DNA of 64,000 bases from Micrasema longulum (GCA_022494885.1 JAGVSM010001179.1:23838-87837), one strand, 5' to 3'. Shown: positions 10,517 to 21,699, numbered from the stretch's first letter. Notes: a model not told the origin generated them from the letters alone. Numbers and translations are program-made.

Positions 10517-12600
10517 TTATTCAAAGTACTTCTGGAAAAAATAATTCTTCAATTCGCACGTCCTGTTTCTGTATTTTGAAATAGGTACTTTAAATTTTTG
10601 TGGCAATTTATTAAATTCCTTGAAACCTATGTATTGTAAAGATCTAGTACCAAACTTCGTAGACTTCACAGAATCAATATATATATTGTTTTTTGATCGA
10701 GTACTGTACCGATGGATGTCTCCAATGAAAGCTGGCTTTATGTTACTGTGCATTGAGTCGAGAGTAGTATTAATAATAGTGTCAGTTATCTCGAAATAGG
10801 AAAGCATGCTAAAAGGCATGATTTTTGTTTCAAAATAAATGTCCCTTACATGAGTATCATACGGTAGGTGAAACACATTTCTGATCGCTCTATTCTGAAT
10901 AATCTGCACCTCAAAAATTTTGCTCTTAGTTGCAAAACCCCAAACACAGCATAGGTATGATAAATGCGAATGGACCATAGAAAAATAGATTGCTCGAAGC
11001 AGCGAAACTGGAAGCATTCTCTGAAATCTGTACAGTATTCCAGCTACAGGGACAATCTTTCCTTTCACGGGCTCAACATGTTCATTCCAAGTAAGCTGCG
11101 AGTCCACTAACAGTCCCAAGTACTTAGTGCTATTTTTTTTCTCCAGACAATCAACACCAATAAAGACATCAATAGATTCATTACTCTTGTTTCCAAATAG
11201 AAGGTAGTGAGTCTTTTTTGCATTCAACTCAATTTATTTAAACGCAGCCATTCCGCCAGATGTAAAACGTCACTTTCAACCATCTTCTGTAAATCTTGTT
11301 TGTTTTTAGTGTGATATAAAATAGTCGTATCATCTGCATAAAGCTGTATTCCTCCTTTGATGCCCCATTTTGTCACATCGTTGATGTATATAAGAAATAG
11401 CAACGGACCGAGTATAGACCCTTGAGGTACCCCGCAGGTGATTTTACCAAAATTGCTAAACTTACCTCCAACTTCTACCAAAGATGATCTGTTTGAAAGA
11501 TAGTCTTTAAAAATTTCTAAACGTATTCCAGTTACACCAATATACTGAAGTTTTTCGATCAAAATGCTGTGGTCCACAGTGTCAAAAGCCTTTTTTAGGT
11601 ATATGAAAACACCAGCAGTATAATCACCTTGGTCTAAATGTTTCTGTATCGTAGAAATAAAGTCAAAGGATGCGTTTTTTGTACTTGAATTCTTCCTGAA
11701 GCCATATTGTAATGGAGTCAGTAAATTACAGTCATTTAAGAATTTGGAAAGCCTGTCTTTAAGTACTCGTTCAAAATTTTTTGAGAAAACAGAAAGAATG
11801 GATATGGGTCTGTAGTTTTGTACATTTTTTTTGCATCCATCTTTATAAAGTGGTATAATTTTAGCCAATTTAAGTTTTTCAGGAAATATACCTTGTACTA
11901 TCGCTAAGTTAATGAGGTCAACTAAAGGTTCAGCAAGTTCGTATTTACAATTTTTTACCGTTTTTGGCGTTACACCGTCCTTCCCTGCAGCCGCTCGTTG
12001 CTTAAGAGTAGAAATGATTCTCAGAACTTCAGTTTTTGATGTTTTAGTCATATGAAATGATTGGGCAGCTGTTGTTTGCGCGTTTATTGTATTTAAATCA
12101 CCTGGAAACTTTTTTATTTTTGCAGCCAGTTCTTCTCCAATCGATATGAAGAAATTATTAAATGATTCTGCTATTTGTTCCGATTCATCAATAATTTTAT
12201 CATTTACTATAAGGCAGACACATTTATCATTAGTTTTTTGACGACTATTTGTCAATACAGACTTTAAAATTTGCCAAGTTTTCTTGTGATTATTTGCGCA
12301 TTCATTGAGCGATTTACTAAAGTATTTTAATTTGATTACTCTCCTGTAGTTAGTTACAATATTTCTAGCTTTGTTTTTGAGAGCCGTAAGCGTCGAATTT
12401 CCAGGATCCGATTTTCATTGTTTATGTAGTTGATTCCTTTTTTTTATAAGTAAATCTAGTTTCATATTAAACCATGGAGTATTACCTTGTTTTCTATTAC
12501 CAATATTCCTTTGTCTACGTTTGCTTTCCTCGATAGCTGCTCTGACGTGTTCATCAAAGGCGTTATAGTATATTAGTATATTACAAGTACTACTGTGGCT
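10517..12600 (-). pseudogene. CR1/Jockey-group LINE, 5'-truncated reverse transcriptase
   Basis: The minus-strand frame covers the endonuclease-RT linker (…NTPWFNMKLDLLIKK…) and then the RT. Visible RT motifs are PLYKDG, NYRPISILS, AFDTVDH, GVPQGSILGPLLFLIY and YADDT, followed by a thumb (KYLGLLVD) and C-terminus to 10517. It encodes the polymerase that would copy the element by target-primed reverse transcription. It is dead: a TGA interrupts the frame at 12415-12417; a one-base loss at about 11226 shifts frame just after NKLS; and the motif A aspartate expected before LKKAFD is tyrosine (FIYLKKAFD). The endonuclease domain is missing beyond about 12600. Confidence 0.85.
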
Positions 12601-13131
12601 TTCATAACGGCCGTAAAAATCAAAGAAATATAATATTAAAATTTATTGTCAATATAAGCTTGATAATTTTGAATTTAAATGCCGATTAATATTTCATTAA
12701 TTAGGAGTTCTAAATATTCTGAATTCGCTTTCTCTGATTACAATTAACCATTTACCAAATTCGGCGCTACGCACTTTATCAATATTTTTTGCGAATGTAC
12801 CCTATAATTGGCAATACACGATTTGAATATTAAATAATAATTTGAAATAATTGATTGGTAAATTTGAATCATCACTCTCCACTCTTTAAGGATTTGACAA
12901 TATAATAATGTCAATAAATACATGTTTTTTTACAACGCATTTTTTTAACATTAACGAAAACAACAATGAAGTCCTAAACAGGAAATTTGTCGTGATCGTA
13001 GAACAACGAAGGATGGGCGAAAATGTAACGCTGACTTTTTTTATATTTGTTCTTGAAAATGTTTTACAAAGACTTTATATTCCAGGTTTGAAAAAAATAT
13101 AACTAACTCAAGGATCAAATGATATATAACA
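12601..13131. other. AT-rich DNA, nothing recognised
   Basis: A 64-codon frame at 12908-13102 lacks any motif and is not called. Confidence 0.35.
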
Positions 13132-13270
13132 GTAGAAATCCAATTATCCGAACACCGACTTTCCGAATTTTTTTAGGGATTTCAGAAAAAAAATAAGTCA
13201 GAAACGTACTGCGATTCGCAAAATAACGACTTGGATGCCCGAAAACGGAGGATGACAGTTTTTTTAATTC
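13132..13270 (+). mobile_element. Tigger/pogo-like transposon end (fragment)
   Basis: 'cagtagaaatccaattatcc' followed by 'gaacacc' closely resembles the terminal repeat of Tigger/pogo elements. The matching opposite end was not found nearby. Confidence 0.4.
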
Positions 13271-13373
13271 TCACTGTTTTTTTTTATTTTTATTTTATTC
13301 ACAAATTTAACGTTTATAACACCATATTCCTAACAATGATTTTTTTTTTACATTTTCCAAGTAATAAAGGTCT

Positions 13374-13745
13374 ATGAAATGCTGTCCAGTAAAAAAAATT
13401 GTTATTATTAGTAGCATAAAAAAATTATTTAAAATTTATTTTATTTATGTAATTCCCGCAAAAACGGTCATTTCATTGGCCACGCCTCCAATACGTCACG
13501 ATTCATGTTTATTTGTTCCCGACCATTCAAATTTGTTAAGAACATTGTCACAAATTTTGACATCACAACTATCAAGGCCAAACATGTCGCGTTTTTCTAG
13601 CGACGTATTAAAAATATATATATATGTAAGAAAACATTTGTCTACAATGTCCATATTGATTTTGAAAATACAATTAATTATTCTAATTCCATTTTATATG
13701 TTTTTATCGGTATTCGTAGTATGTGATACTTCCTGATTAAATTAT
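13374..13745 (+). repeat. Repeat C, copy 2
   Basis: Inverted relative to 8216-8485. Shares 'cccgcaaaaacggtcatt', 'ttggccacgcctccaatacg' and 'gattttgaaaatacaattaa'. Confidence 0.55.
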
Positions 13746-13833
13746 TGTATTGTTTTCAATGTTTAAAATATATAACATTATTTTGGTACGTATATTTGTA
13801 CATACACAAATCTGGATTTCTCCCAAGGGGGAG

Positions 13834-14170
13834 TAGGTATATATTTTTATTTATATCCCTACAGAGATGAGGTAGAATTTTTTCAAATTCAGGTATAACT
13901 AAATACTTAACTTCAATATCAATACATAGATGGCGCTCCAACTCGCTTGTGAATGGTTTCTCGTTTAGTAACATATATACAAATATCAAAAATGTTACCT
14001 GTGTGGATATTCGCTAATAAGCGGAATGGGAATGTTGTAGTACCTACTTAAAGTGGCCACTTAACCCAGCCAATGACAGGTCATAAGCCCTGTAAACGCT
14101 CGAATATCCATAATCCTGAATTTGAAAAAATTCTACCTCATCTCTGTAGGGATATAAATAAAAATTTAAA
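13834..14170. repeat. Foldback element with ~55-bp arms
   Basis: 'ccctacagagatgaggtaga' and 'ttttttcaaattcaggtat' at 13857-13895 recur inverted at about 14113-14166. A family A fragment (minus strand, 'aaagtggccacttaa', 'gacaggtcataagccctgta') lies between at 14050-14100. Confidence 0.6.
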
Positions 14171-14189
14171 ATATATGTTTAAGAACCAG

Positions 14190-14400
14190 AATTTATTTTG
14201 CAAGTAATTCAAATAGATCAAGTCAAAGATGGAATAGTGTGTTAGAAATACCACATTGAAAAACGAAGCTAGCACAGAGACATGCATATCTTATAGGCCC
14301 TAAAATTTTTAATTCAGTGATATCATATTTCAGTGATCCCTAACTTTCAAATTTTTCCTTCTTTTAAAAAACACGCAATATCCTGGATTCAAACTTAAGA
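14190..14400 (+). mobile_element. LINE C-terminal scrap
   Basis: A degenerate frame with the common LINE C-terminal pattern 'GPKIFNSVISYF…' is readable near 14297-14340. It is broken by stops. Confidence 0.4.
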
Positions 14401-14647
14401 TATGAACTTTTTTTCCTAAACTAACCCAACTACATGTACAAAACTAGCAGGTACTGAGTTGAAATAACAGCAAGCTTCTATGCTGGTGCCGCCAGCCGCC
14501 TACGCTTGAGGACAGTCGTTTTTTATTTATTTATTTATTAATAATTTAAAAACCTGTTCGGATTATATTATAAGCATATCATAATGTCAAGGTCTGATTG
14601 TCTCGTGCTTTTTTATTCATCTTTAATTTAAGTAGTCAGGTAAGGTA

Positions 14648-15075
14648 TTGTATTACAATATTTTTAGTTTGTCCATATGTTTCCAGACGAAAGAATTTCA
14701 CCCCCAAGGTCGTACCAACTGCATTGCCTCCGCTTGATGACAGCTGTCAGCAAAGTTTGCTGCGTCCGTTCTCTTATTACTTCATTCCTTGCAAAGTCAA
14801 ACCTCCGCACACCCGAGGTTATTCTAAAACATATTCTTAAAACTGAGAATTTTGCTGTTTTGTGCCCTAGTGAGTTGCCACCATTCGCATCCATGGAGGA
14901 GAATAGGATAGAATTTAAGAAATATGGATGTTTAAACATAGGAAAAATTGTGAATGTTAAACGGAGCGTAAAATGGCCACTTTCACCAGCCAATGACACG
15001 TCATAAGCCCTGTAAATGCCTAGACTTCCATATTGCCTTCTCTGTTATGTTCTCCATCTCTAGTGTAATTTGTTA
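14648..15075 (-). repeat. Family A repeat containing a LINE thumb scrap
   Basis: The family A head (14655) and minus-strand tail blocks (14930-15070: 'aaaatggccactttcaccag', 'cataagccctgtaaatgcct') enclose 14700-14830. On the minus strand that interval reads 'ARNEVIRERTQQT', the same RT thumb peptide found in plus orientation at about 15285. Confidence 0.6.
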
Positions 15076-15164
15076 AACGTATTGTAGTGTTTAAGTCAGT
15101 TGTAAAGTATTTTTAAAATGTATTTGTGAAAACCAAATGCCGCCTGTATAACGCCTGCATAACA

Positions 15165-15520
15165 CCTATTTATTCTCTTCTACGGATGCGAATCGTGGCA
15201 TTTCACTGGGACCCAAAAAAGGGAAATTCTGAGTTTTAAAAAAAAAATAGATGTCTCAGAAGATTCTTGGTTGTGCCGTGGTCTGACTTTGTAAGGAATG
15301 AATTAATGCGAGAACGGACGCAGCAAACCCGGTGACAAATGTCGTAAGCGGAGGCGATACGGTTCGCTTGGCCATGTACTGCGGATGCCTCCTGAGAGCC
15401 TTGACCACGCTTGTCTATTCATCGAGGCATCAGGTTCTCGATGTCCTGGACGTCCACTGCTGACTGTTCATCGGCAGCTAATGTCAGAACTACAGGACGT
15501 GAACCTGGCTTGGGAGGATT
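15165..15520 (+). pseudogene. Non-LTR reverse transcriptase, thumb/C-terminal remnant
   Basis: Frames broken by indels read LFYGCESWHFT (the conserved 'YG.E.W' block after the RT palm), then RNELMRERTQQT, then a GHV-like region and MPPESLDHACLF. These are typical of the last third of a LINE ORF2. It is too decayed to classify further. Confidence 0.6.
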
Positions 15521-15647
15521 CGTCTGAATTCGTTGTTTTATTTTGTCATTACTTTCAAAATATTTTTTTTCAAAACCGTCATTTGCATTGCGAATTAATT
15601 ATGATTAGATTATTATTAAAGCATTAAAATTATGATCATCAATTTTG

Positions 15648-15903
15648 TCGGTCTTGTGGTGTAATGGTCAGTGCATTTGCCTACCCTGCGAGAGGTCTCG
15701 AGTTCGATTCCGGACATGGTTGATATGAAATATTTATTCAAAAGGGTGTTTTCACACCAGAATATTTCATAGTCCCTGGAATGGTACCTGTAGCGTAAGA
15801 CTGATCATCTTACAGTCATGTTACAAAAAAACGCTGCGATTGGTGTAGCAATGCAGTGCCCTATGCACCATTAGGTGCGGAAAGGGAATGATGATGATGA
15901 TGA
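15648..15903 (+). mobile_element. SINE2, tRNA-derived, GAT-repeat tail
   Basis: The head 'cttgtggtgtaatggtcagt' and B-box 'gagttcgattccg' are tRNA-like. The body contains 'gggtgttttcacaccagaat', 'tagtccctgga' and 'gtgccctatgcaccattagg', and the element ends in GATGATGATGATGA. Further copies: 16168-16797 (minus, split), 25051-25806 (split) and 45604-45856 (minus). Confidence 0.85.
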
Positions 15904-15924
15904 CATTTTACTAAATATTATGAT

Positions 15925-16080
15925 GTCTAACGGTACCGAGGCGTACTCGTCTCTTCGTCAGGACTCCAATTAAATTAACATGCAAAACCCACTATACGCT
16001 TTCAACATAGTTGTAACACAAAAATAAGAAAACCTACTAATTCTTTAGAATCAACTAATAAAAGAGAGACAGGTTCCCAA
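15925..16080 (-). mobile_element. Penelope-like element arm (pLTR fragment)
   Basis: The complement reads 'tcctgacgaagagacgagta' then 'cgcctcggtaccg', a decayed hammerhead-type core (CTGACGA … GGTACCG). It matches the layout of the related piece at 20690-20780. Confidence 0.45.
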
Positions 16081-16167
16081 CTGACAAATTTTTGGAACTC
16101 ATCGAAAAGAGGAAGAGAACTTAAGACGTCACACGCGAAGTAATTTCAAAAGTACAAAACTTAAAAA

Positions 16168-16797
16168 AATATCATCATCTTCATCGTCATTCCCTTTCCG
16201 TACCTAATGGTGCACAGGGCACTGCATTGGTACACCAATCGCAGCAAATTGTAATCACTTTTTGTTACATGAAAGTAAGATGACCAGTCTTTCTCTTCTT
16301 TTTATTTATTTATTTTGTTCATTAACGCCCAAAAGGCATTTACAAAAAATAAAAATGAAATACACGCTAACATACTAAATAATAAACAGAATTTACAGAA
16401 AAAAATAGTGAAATTAGTTAAAAAGGATATGATAAAAAGTTTTACAAAGTAAAAAAAAAAACAATAATAACAAAGGTATGCAAGAAAAAACAGTAAGCAT
16501 ATAAACAAAAAATGCAAAGATATAAGCTTATGAAATAAATTATGTAAAGCAAACAATAAATAAAGTGTTACGGTAAGCAAGAAAGACATTTTTAAGTTAA
16601 ATTAATAAACAAGCAAGCATATATTATCACGAAAAAATAAGAAATAAAAATATGTATCTATGAAATGCGTATTTGTCAATACTACAGTGCAATTTGAAAT
16701 CAAATATTGCGTATCAACCATGTCGGGAATCGAACCCGAGACCTCTTGCATGGTAGGCAAACGCGCTGACCGCTACGCCACGAGGCCTACATTATTT
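16168..16797 (-). mobile_element. SINE2, interrupted by an AT-rich insertion
   Basis: The tail half (16168-16290: 'cctaatggtgcacagggcac') and the tRNA-like head (16690-16797: 'gggaatcgaacccgagacct') belong to one minus-strand SINE2. About 400 bp of LINE-3'-UTR-like sequence ('cattaacgcccaaaaggcat') lies between them. Confidence 0.75.
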
Positions 16798-17119
16798 TAT
16801 TTTATTACGACGAACTTCCTTAGTACTACAATAAATTATGAAGTATGATAATTAAGCTAACTAGCATAAATTGTGGGTGTTCTTATATAGTTAGAAGTAT
16901 TTCCTTATTATTTATTATTCATATTTCAATCAATTGATCTGCTTTCCCAATTATTATCCGACTAACTTTCTAAATTATTGTTGGCCATTCAAATGATTAA
17001 AGTTTCATTACAATGTTTTGCAAATATTATTGCACAGTATTTTGTAATATTATTATTGAATCACTTATCCCGTGTCCAGGTGGAAAAAATATATATTATT
17101 GTTATCAAAAACATTTTTC
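16798..17119. other. AT-rich DNA, nothing recognised
   Basis: No frame or repeat identified. Confidence 0.35.
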
Positions 17120-17187
17120 ACTTTGTGGTATGACATTTTACACTTATTTGTTTATAAATTTGTATAAACCAATTAATTTTTTAATTA

Positions 17188-17231
17188 CACTTCGACCGGT
17201 TTTGAGGTTACTACCTCATCGTCAGGAATTG
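17188..17231 (-). ncRNA. Hammerhead-like motif, left arm (degenerate)
   Basis: On the complement: stem I CAATTC/GAAGTG (5 of 6 pairs), core CTGACGA, stem II GAGG/CCTC, then AAAA in place of the canonical GAAA, palindromic stem III ACCGGT, and a GTC cleavage triplet. The G-to-A change at the GAAA box should impair it. Confidence 0.5.
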
Positions 17232-17275
17232 AACTAACTTATAATTACACGCGTTGCTATTTATATAATAAAATA

Positions 17276-17551
17276 TTGTATGAAGGAGACAGAAAATTGA
17301 AAGAAATCAAAGAACATATAAGATGTCTGAGTAATAATAATTTTTCAGAATTCGCAAATCATCTTATATCCGAAAACCATGAATTTAATCAAGAAACGTG
17401 TGTAGAAATTTTGCATGTCAATAAAAATGGTTTTCGTTTAGATAATTTAGAACGATTAGAAATTAGTAAAGCCATTAATCAAAAACTTCAAATAATAAAT
17501 AATCAATTAAATTTAACTTCGAGTCCTCTTCTAAAACTATTCTCGTTATGA
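17276..17551 (+). pseudogene. Penelope-like GIY-YIG endonuclease C-terminal remnant
   Basis: The 91-residue frame begins inside the domain. It shows the features expected after the GIY-YIG core: a KEHI block, FANHLISENHEF (the 'FA.HL...GH.F' signature), a hydrophobic CVEILHV strand, LERLEISKA and a terminal SPLLKLF. In intact elements this nuclease nicks target DNA for reverse transcription. The GIY and YIG motifs and the whole RT are missing, so it cannot be active. Flanking inverted arms support the assignment. Confidence 0.75.
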
Positions 17552-17650
17552 TTTATTTTATCTTCTTTCTCTCTCTTTCTTTCAATTTTCTGTCTCTTTC
17601 ATACAATATTTAATTATATTAATAGCAACGCGTGTAATTATAAGTTAGTT

Positions 17651-17695
17651 AAATTCCTGACGATGAGGTAGTAACCTCGAAACCGGTCGAAGTGT
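17651..17695 (+). ncRNA. Hammerhead-like ribozyme motif, right arm
   Basis: Core CTGACGA, stem II GAGG-TAGTAA-CCTC, GAAA, minimal palindromic stem III ACCGGT, and GTC with predicted cleavage after 17688. Stem I is short (ATTC/GAAG). One extra T follows CTGACGA. Minimal type I hammerheads of this kind are known from Penelope-like elements. Activity here is inferred only. Confidence 0.6.
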
Positions 17696-17837
17696 AATTT
17701 TAAAAAAATAAGTGGTTTATACAAATTTATAAACAAATAAGTGGAAAAAATATAGTTCAACAATAACAATAACAACAAACCATCACGCCGTTTTCCCGTA
17801 AGGATAGGCAGAGAAGATAGAACGCCACATCAATATA

Positions 17838-19520
17838 ATTATGGATAACTTATATAGCGCCATTTTCGTAATAAAATACCTCAAGGGCGCTATACATGGT
17901 GATTCTATTATTAAGTTAATTTAATTGAAGCTTTTAAATTTGTAATTTAATTAAAATAATTTATTTTGTTGTCACGTGCTACGGATTTATTCAAATGATT
18001 TAGAGAACAAGTGGGTTTTAAGTTTTTTCCGAAACATCACTTCACTTTCACAGCCTCGCACCTCTGCTGGGAGAGCATTCCATGCCATAGGGCCTGCGAC
18101 CGCAAATGCGCGTTCACCAAATTTAGTGCGCTGTTTGCGTAGAGGTATAATAACTTTTCCTCTCGCCGTAGACGTAGCTGATCTAAGCGTGAGACGCCTG
18201 TCAGCTAGTTCATCTGGAATTCATAGCTCCCTTAGATATTCCGGAGCAGAGCTGTGCAGTGACTTATACATAAGCCAACAGAGTTTGTATTCGACCCTCT
18301 GTGGAAAACGTAGCCAGTGTAGTTCCCGAAGTAGTGGAGTGATATGACTGAACTTAGAGATTCCGAAAATAAGTCTCGCTGCGGCATTCAATACAGATTG
18401 TAGGCGAGTCATTTTGTTCATTGGTAGACCTGCATAGATACCATTACAATAATCGACTCTAGACACTACAAACGCATTTATTAATTGACGGGCGGCATCA
18501 ACCGGCAAATTTTTGCGAATGCATTTAATTTGTCTCAGCTGGTAGAAGCATGAACTTATCGTTCTACTAATTTGAGCGTCAAGAGAAAGGTCAGAATTGA
18601 GTAAAACTCCCAGTAGTTTAACGGTGGGTAAAGCGGTACTCCCTACATTGGGTAGGGCCGTATCCTGGATCAAATTCTGTCGTCTGGCTGAAGCCACCCA
18701 TAGTTGTTCAGTTTTTGATGGGTTCAATGTTAGTCTGTTTTCAGCCATCCAGTTTCCTATTTTCTCGATGCATCCATCAATTAAATTGACAAGCACACTT
18801 CTCTCGCCTGGTTTGCAATAAAAATAAATCTGAGTATCATCTGCGTAGCAGTGAGACCACAATCCACATTCTTTGATAATGTTCTCCATATCTTTAGTGT
18901 AAAGGAGATAGAGGAGTGGTCCGAGTACTGACCCTTGAGGCACTCCTGTAGACACCCGAAAGTTGGTTGAGCTTTTACCCTGGAACACGACTGCATATTT
19001 TCTTTCATTAAGATAGAAACTGAATCACATATGTGCCTGATCATGGATACCATAAGTTTTCTCTAGACGTTCAAGCAAAATATTATGGTCTACAGTATCG
19101 AATGCAGCACTCATGTCCAGAAGAGCCATCAACACCAGATTACCAGAGTCTACCGCCGTTATAGTGTCAAATAGTACTATTATCACTCCCGTCTCCGTAG
19201 AATGAAAACGTCGGTATGCTGATTGCCTTACCGAAAATAAAGAATTCTGCTCGATATAGTTAACGAGCCTATGAGAAACTATTTTTTCTAGTATTTTTGA
19301 TACGATGAGAAGATTTGAAATTGGGCGAAAACTGGAAAGATCTTCCACATTTAGTTGAGAATTTTTTAAAAGTGAAGTTACATTAGCTTTCTTTATGGCT
19401 CTCGGAACAATGCTGCGCTCCATGGATGTATTAAATAAATCTGTTAAAAATGGAGCTAATACGTTAATGCATTTTTTCAAAAGCCATGTTGGCATCGGAT
19501 CTAATATACATTGTTTGTTG
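17838..19520 (-). pseudogene. L2/CR1-like LINE, 5'-truncated RT
   Basis: The minus-strand frame runs from LDPMPTWLLKK through RT motifs FRPISNL, ALLDMSAAFDTVDH, STGVPQGSVLGPLLYLLYT, CYADDTQ and NRLTLNPSKTE to the thumb and a C-terminus ending …LKTHLFSKSFE. The catalytic aspartates of motifs A and C are intact. Two in-frame TGA codons break it: one after AHM near 19025, and one at 18221 where the copy at 25137 has cysteine. The 3' end carries a hairpin (AGCGCC…GGGCGCT, 17856-17891) shared with four other tails in the window. The endonuclease is lost by 5' truncation. Confidence 0.85.
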
Positions 19521-20130
19521 GGTAATGCCGCACTCTATCTTTGCAAACAGATCTCGTTTCCTCTACATTCATACATCTTCTCATGCACGCGCGCCGATTA
19601 TTACAAATATATGGCACATCAATATGGTAAACAGTAAACTCAAACATTCGGAAAATCATCAAGAAATCCCTCCCACTAAGGAAAATCCAGTCATTAATTC
19701 CTCTCTTGAAAATATTAATTGTCCTCGAGAGCTCAATACACTCTTCCAAAATATTGAACACTCTAAGTGCGATAAATGAGAGATGTCTCTAAACAAAAGT
19801 CGTACGGGTTTTGGGTATGACACAATTCGTGCAATTCTGGGAAAACTTTGTACGGAAATTTTGCTGAAACCTCTCCTTATTGTTCGACCAAAAGTGTTTA
19901 AGTGGTTCTTTTAGGTACAGTTGTCTCATATCCAGCAGCTTTATGCATTGGAACAACTATTCTGACGGGTATGTTGGAGGGCGCCGCACAACCCCTCAGC
20001 CAGCTATGCCATATGTTGCAGTAGATTGAAACAGAGCTAAGTACACACTTTTGAGAGCGCCAATATCCAGAATGTCTCTAAGAGAGCAGAAAAGGTGGCA
20101 CAGCTTTCTCAACCTAGAGTTTAGTGACTG
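19521..20130 (-). pseudogene. Non-LTR RT thumb and C-terminal fragments
   Basis: About 19520-19600 reads the short tail CMNVEETRSVCKDRV, also seen at 48870-48920. 19640-20130 reads a LINE thumb (SRLRKLCHLFCSLRDIL, then STATYGIAGWG) and a broken C-terminus. These are two different LINE remnants joined head to tail, both full of stops. Confidence 0.6.
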
Positions 20131-20149
20131 GACCTGAATCTCCCCTAAT

Positions 20150-20630
20150 CTTATATAAATGCCAATAAAATTATAACTGAATAATGTTATTCAAAAATGA
20201 ATAAATTAAAGCTAACAAACAAATAAATTTAAATTATCAACACAATTAAAATCAACAAATTAAAATCAATAAACATGAATCTTATGCCAAGCTGTCTTGT
20301 CCTGCAAATATTCTTCGCCTCTACAGTAGTTCTTTCCAAACAGCCTGTGCTTGACAAAATATTTTAATTTTTTTGTTGGCAAAGCCTGAATTTCAAGAGG
20401 TACCTTGTTGTAGAATCGTATGCAGTTTGAGGCAAATGAAAAAGAAAAAAGCACAACTAGAATATCTTTATTTCTTGTATTGAGCCTATGGAAATTTCTT
20501 TTTAATTTTTTAAATGAAAATAGATGAAGTTTCTATAAATATATTGACATGTGACTTCTAGCAATTCTCTGGGATTTATATTGGAAATTGCTCGAACGGC
20601 TCTCTTATGGATTCTAGATTTGTTAAAAAG
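20150..20630 (-). pseudogene. LINE C-terminal fragment
   Basis: The frame 20266-20454 reads CIRFYNKVPLEIQALPTKKL, the standard 'FN.LP.EI' LINE C-terminus, ending KTAWHKIHVY. Upstream minus-sense sequence is frameshifted. The AT-rich DNA at 20150-20265 fits its 3' UTR. Confidence 0.6.
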
Positions 20631-20659
20631 ATTTGTCTTTACTTAATGTTATTAAATAT

Positions 20660-20830
20660 TTGTATAAAGCCACTTACCGACTTTTATATTGTTACCGGTT
20701 TCAACACATACCAGTCTCTTCATCAGGACACCAATAAAACTAATATGCAAAACCGACAATACACCTTCACCGTAGTTGTTGTACGAAAATGTAAAACCAA
20801 CACGACATGCATTTTAATAAACAACTCTTA
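20660..20830 (-). mobile_element. Penelope-like element arm with degenerate hammerhead core
   Basis: The complement reads CTGATGA…GAAACCGGTA within a sequence related to 15925-16000. The core and palindromic stem III are kept, but stem II pairs poorly. Confidence 0.45.
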
Positions 20831-20929
20831 CATAGACTGATACGTCCCTCCCTTCATCCCCTCCCTCTTTTCTATTTCTCCCACAGCATAAAATATTTTC
20901 ATAACCTAATCAGTCCATGTAAGGGTAAG

Positions 20930-21200
20930 TGATCTATCAGCAGCTTATGCACCCACCGCGTGTGACCGTGTGGTGTGGATTTTGGACTGCCGGAATCATT
21001 GGCCCGTATTTTTTTTAGAATAACTGGACCACCAAGATCATGGAATCTGACACCTCTGGATTTTTTTCTTTCATGAAAACTGTATACAAATAATCCACAG
21101 ACAATTTCGGAGCTCAAAATGGAAATTAGGCAAGTTATTGACGAAATCCATCCACAATTATTTCAAAATGTGATCGAAAATTTCGTGAAAAGGTAAACGT
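20930..21200 (+). pseudogene. mariner-superfamily transposase fragment, internally deleted
   Basis: The frame reads RVTVWCGFWTAGIIGPYFF and, about 30 bases on, WNLTPLDFFLS, then NNPQTISELKMEI and VIENFVKR. These are the start and the C-terminal end of a mariner-like DDE transposase. The middle, which normally carries the second catalytic aspartate block, is deleted. An in-frame TGA follows FFLS. Confidence 0.7.
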
Positions 21201-21264
21201 TTACCAAGGCAAGAATTTGTTGGATGTTATGTTCTACACGTAATCTCCATGTCCATATTTTACA

Positions 21265-21690
21265 TTGAAAAGAAAACACCCTCAAAATTTAACTGCAGTA
21301 TGTGTGTTACTGAGATGCTTTGAAAGGAGAGTTCTTCGTCGAATCTGTAGTCCCGTGAAAGATGGAGAAAAGTGGAACATTAGGCAAAACGCCAAAGTGT
21401 ACTTCATATATGAAGCCTGTAGTATCTCAACGCACATAAAACTGCTCAGGTTGAGATGGGCTGGACACGTACAAAGAATGGCTGATGCGCGAGCAACTAA
21501 AAAAGCCATGACTGGACACCCAGGGGGTATAAGAAGGATTGGGAGACCTAGACTAGGGTGGAAGGATGAAGTGAAAAAAGATGAAGTACAGCTTCTACAA
21601 GTTGCAAATTGGAAAATGGCTGCTGAGGACAGGCGGAGTTGGAGGCAAAAGTTGAAGGAGGCCACGGCTCGATTTGAGCTGTAGCGCCAA
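21265..21690 (+). pseudogene. RTE-like LINE RT, C-terminal end
   Basis: The frame reads ERRVLRRICSPVKDGEKWNI, then IKLLRLRWAGHVQRMADARA, then GRPRLGWKDEVKKD and DRRSWRQKLKEA before the stop at 21682-21684. This is the standard C-terminus of RTE-type reverse transcriptases (RLRW.GHV, GRP…W.D, DR..WR). It is open for 139 codons but lacks the palm and fingers. Confidence 0.75.
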
Positions 21691-21699
21691 CGAAAAAGA

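Larger units (their letters stand above)
17120..17770 (+). mobile_element. Penelope-like retroelement remnant with inverted arms
   Basis: Arms of about 150 bp at 17120-17275 and 17610-17760 are inverted copies of each other ('ggtcgaagtgtaatt', 'gatgaggtagtaacctc', 'tataagttagtt', 'gcaacgcgtgtaatt'). They flank a 3' coding remnant with the look of a GIY-YIG C-terminus. Penelope-like elements characteristically carry terminal pLTR copies in direct or inverted order, and some carry hammerhead ribozymes, which fits here. The RT domain is absent. Confidence 0.75.

Noticed and set aside
15648..15720. Functional tRNA gene with B-box
   Set aside because: The same head with the same body recurs in several places; it is SINE2.
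21282..21665. 127-codon minus-strand ORF
   Set aside because: Antisense shadow of the RTE-like RT C-terminus.
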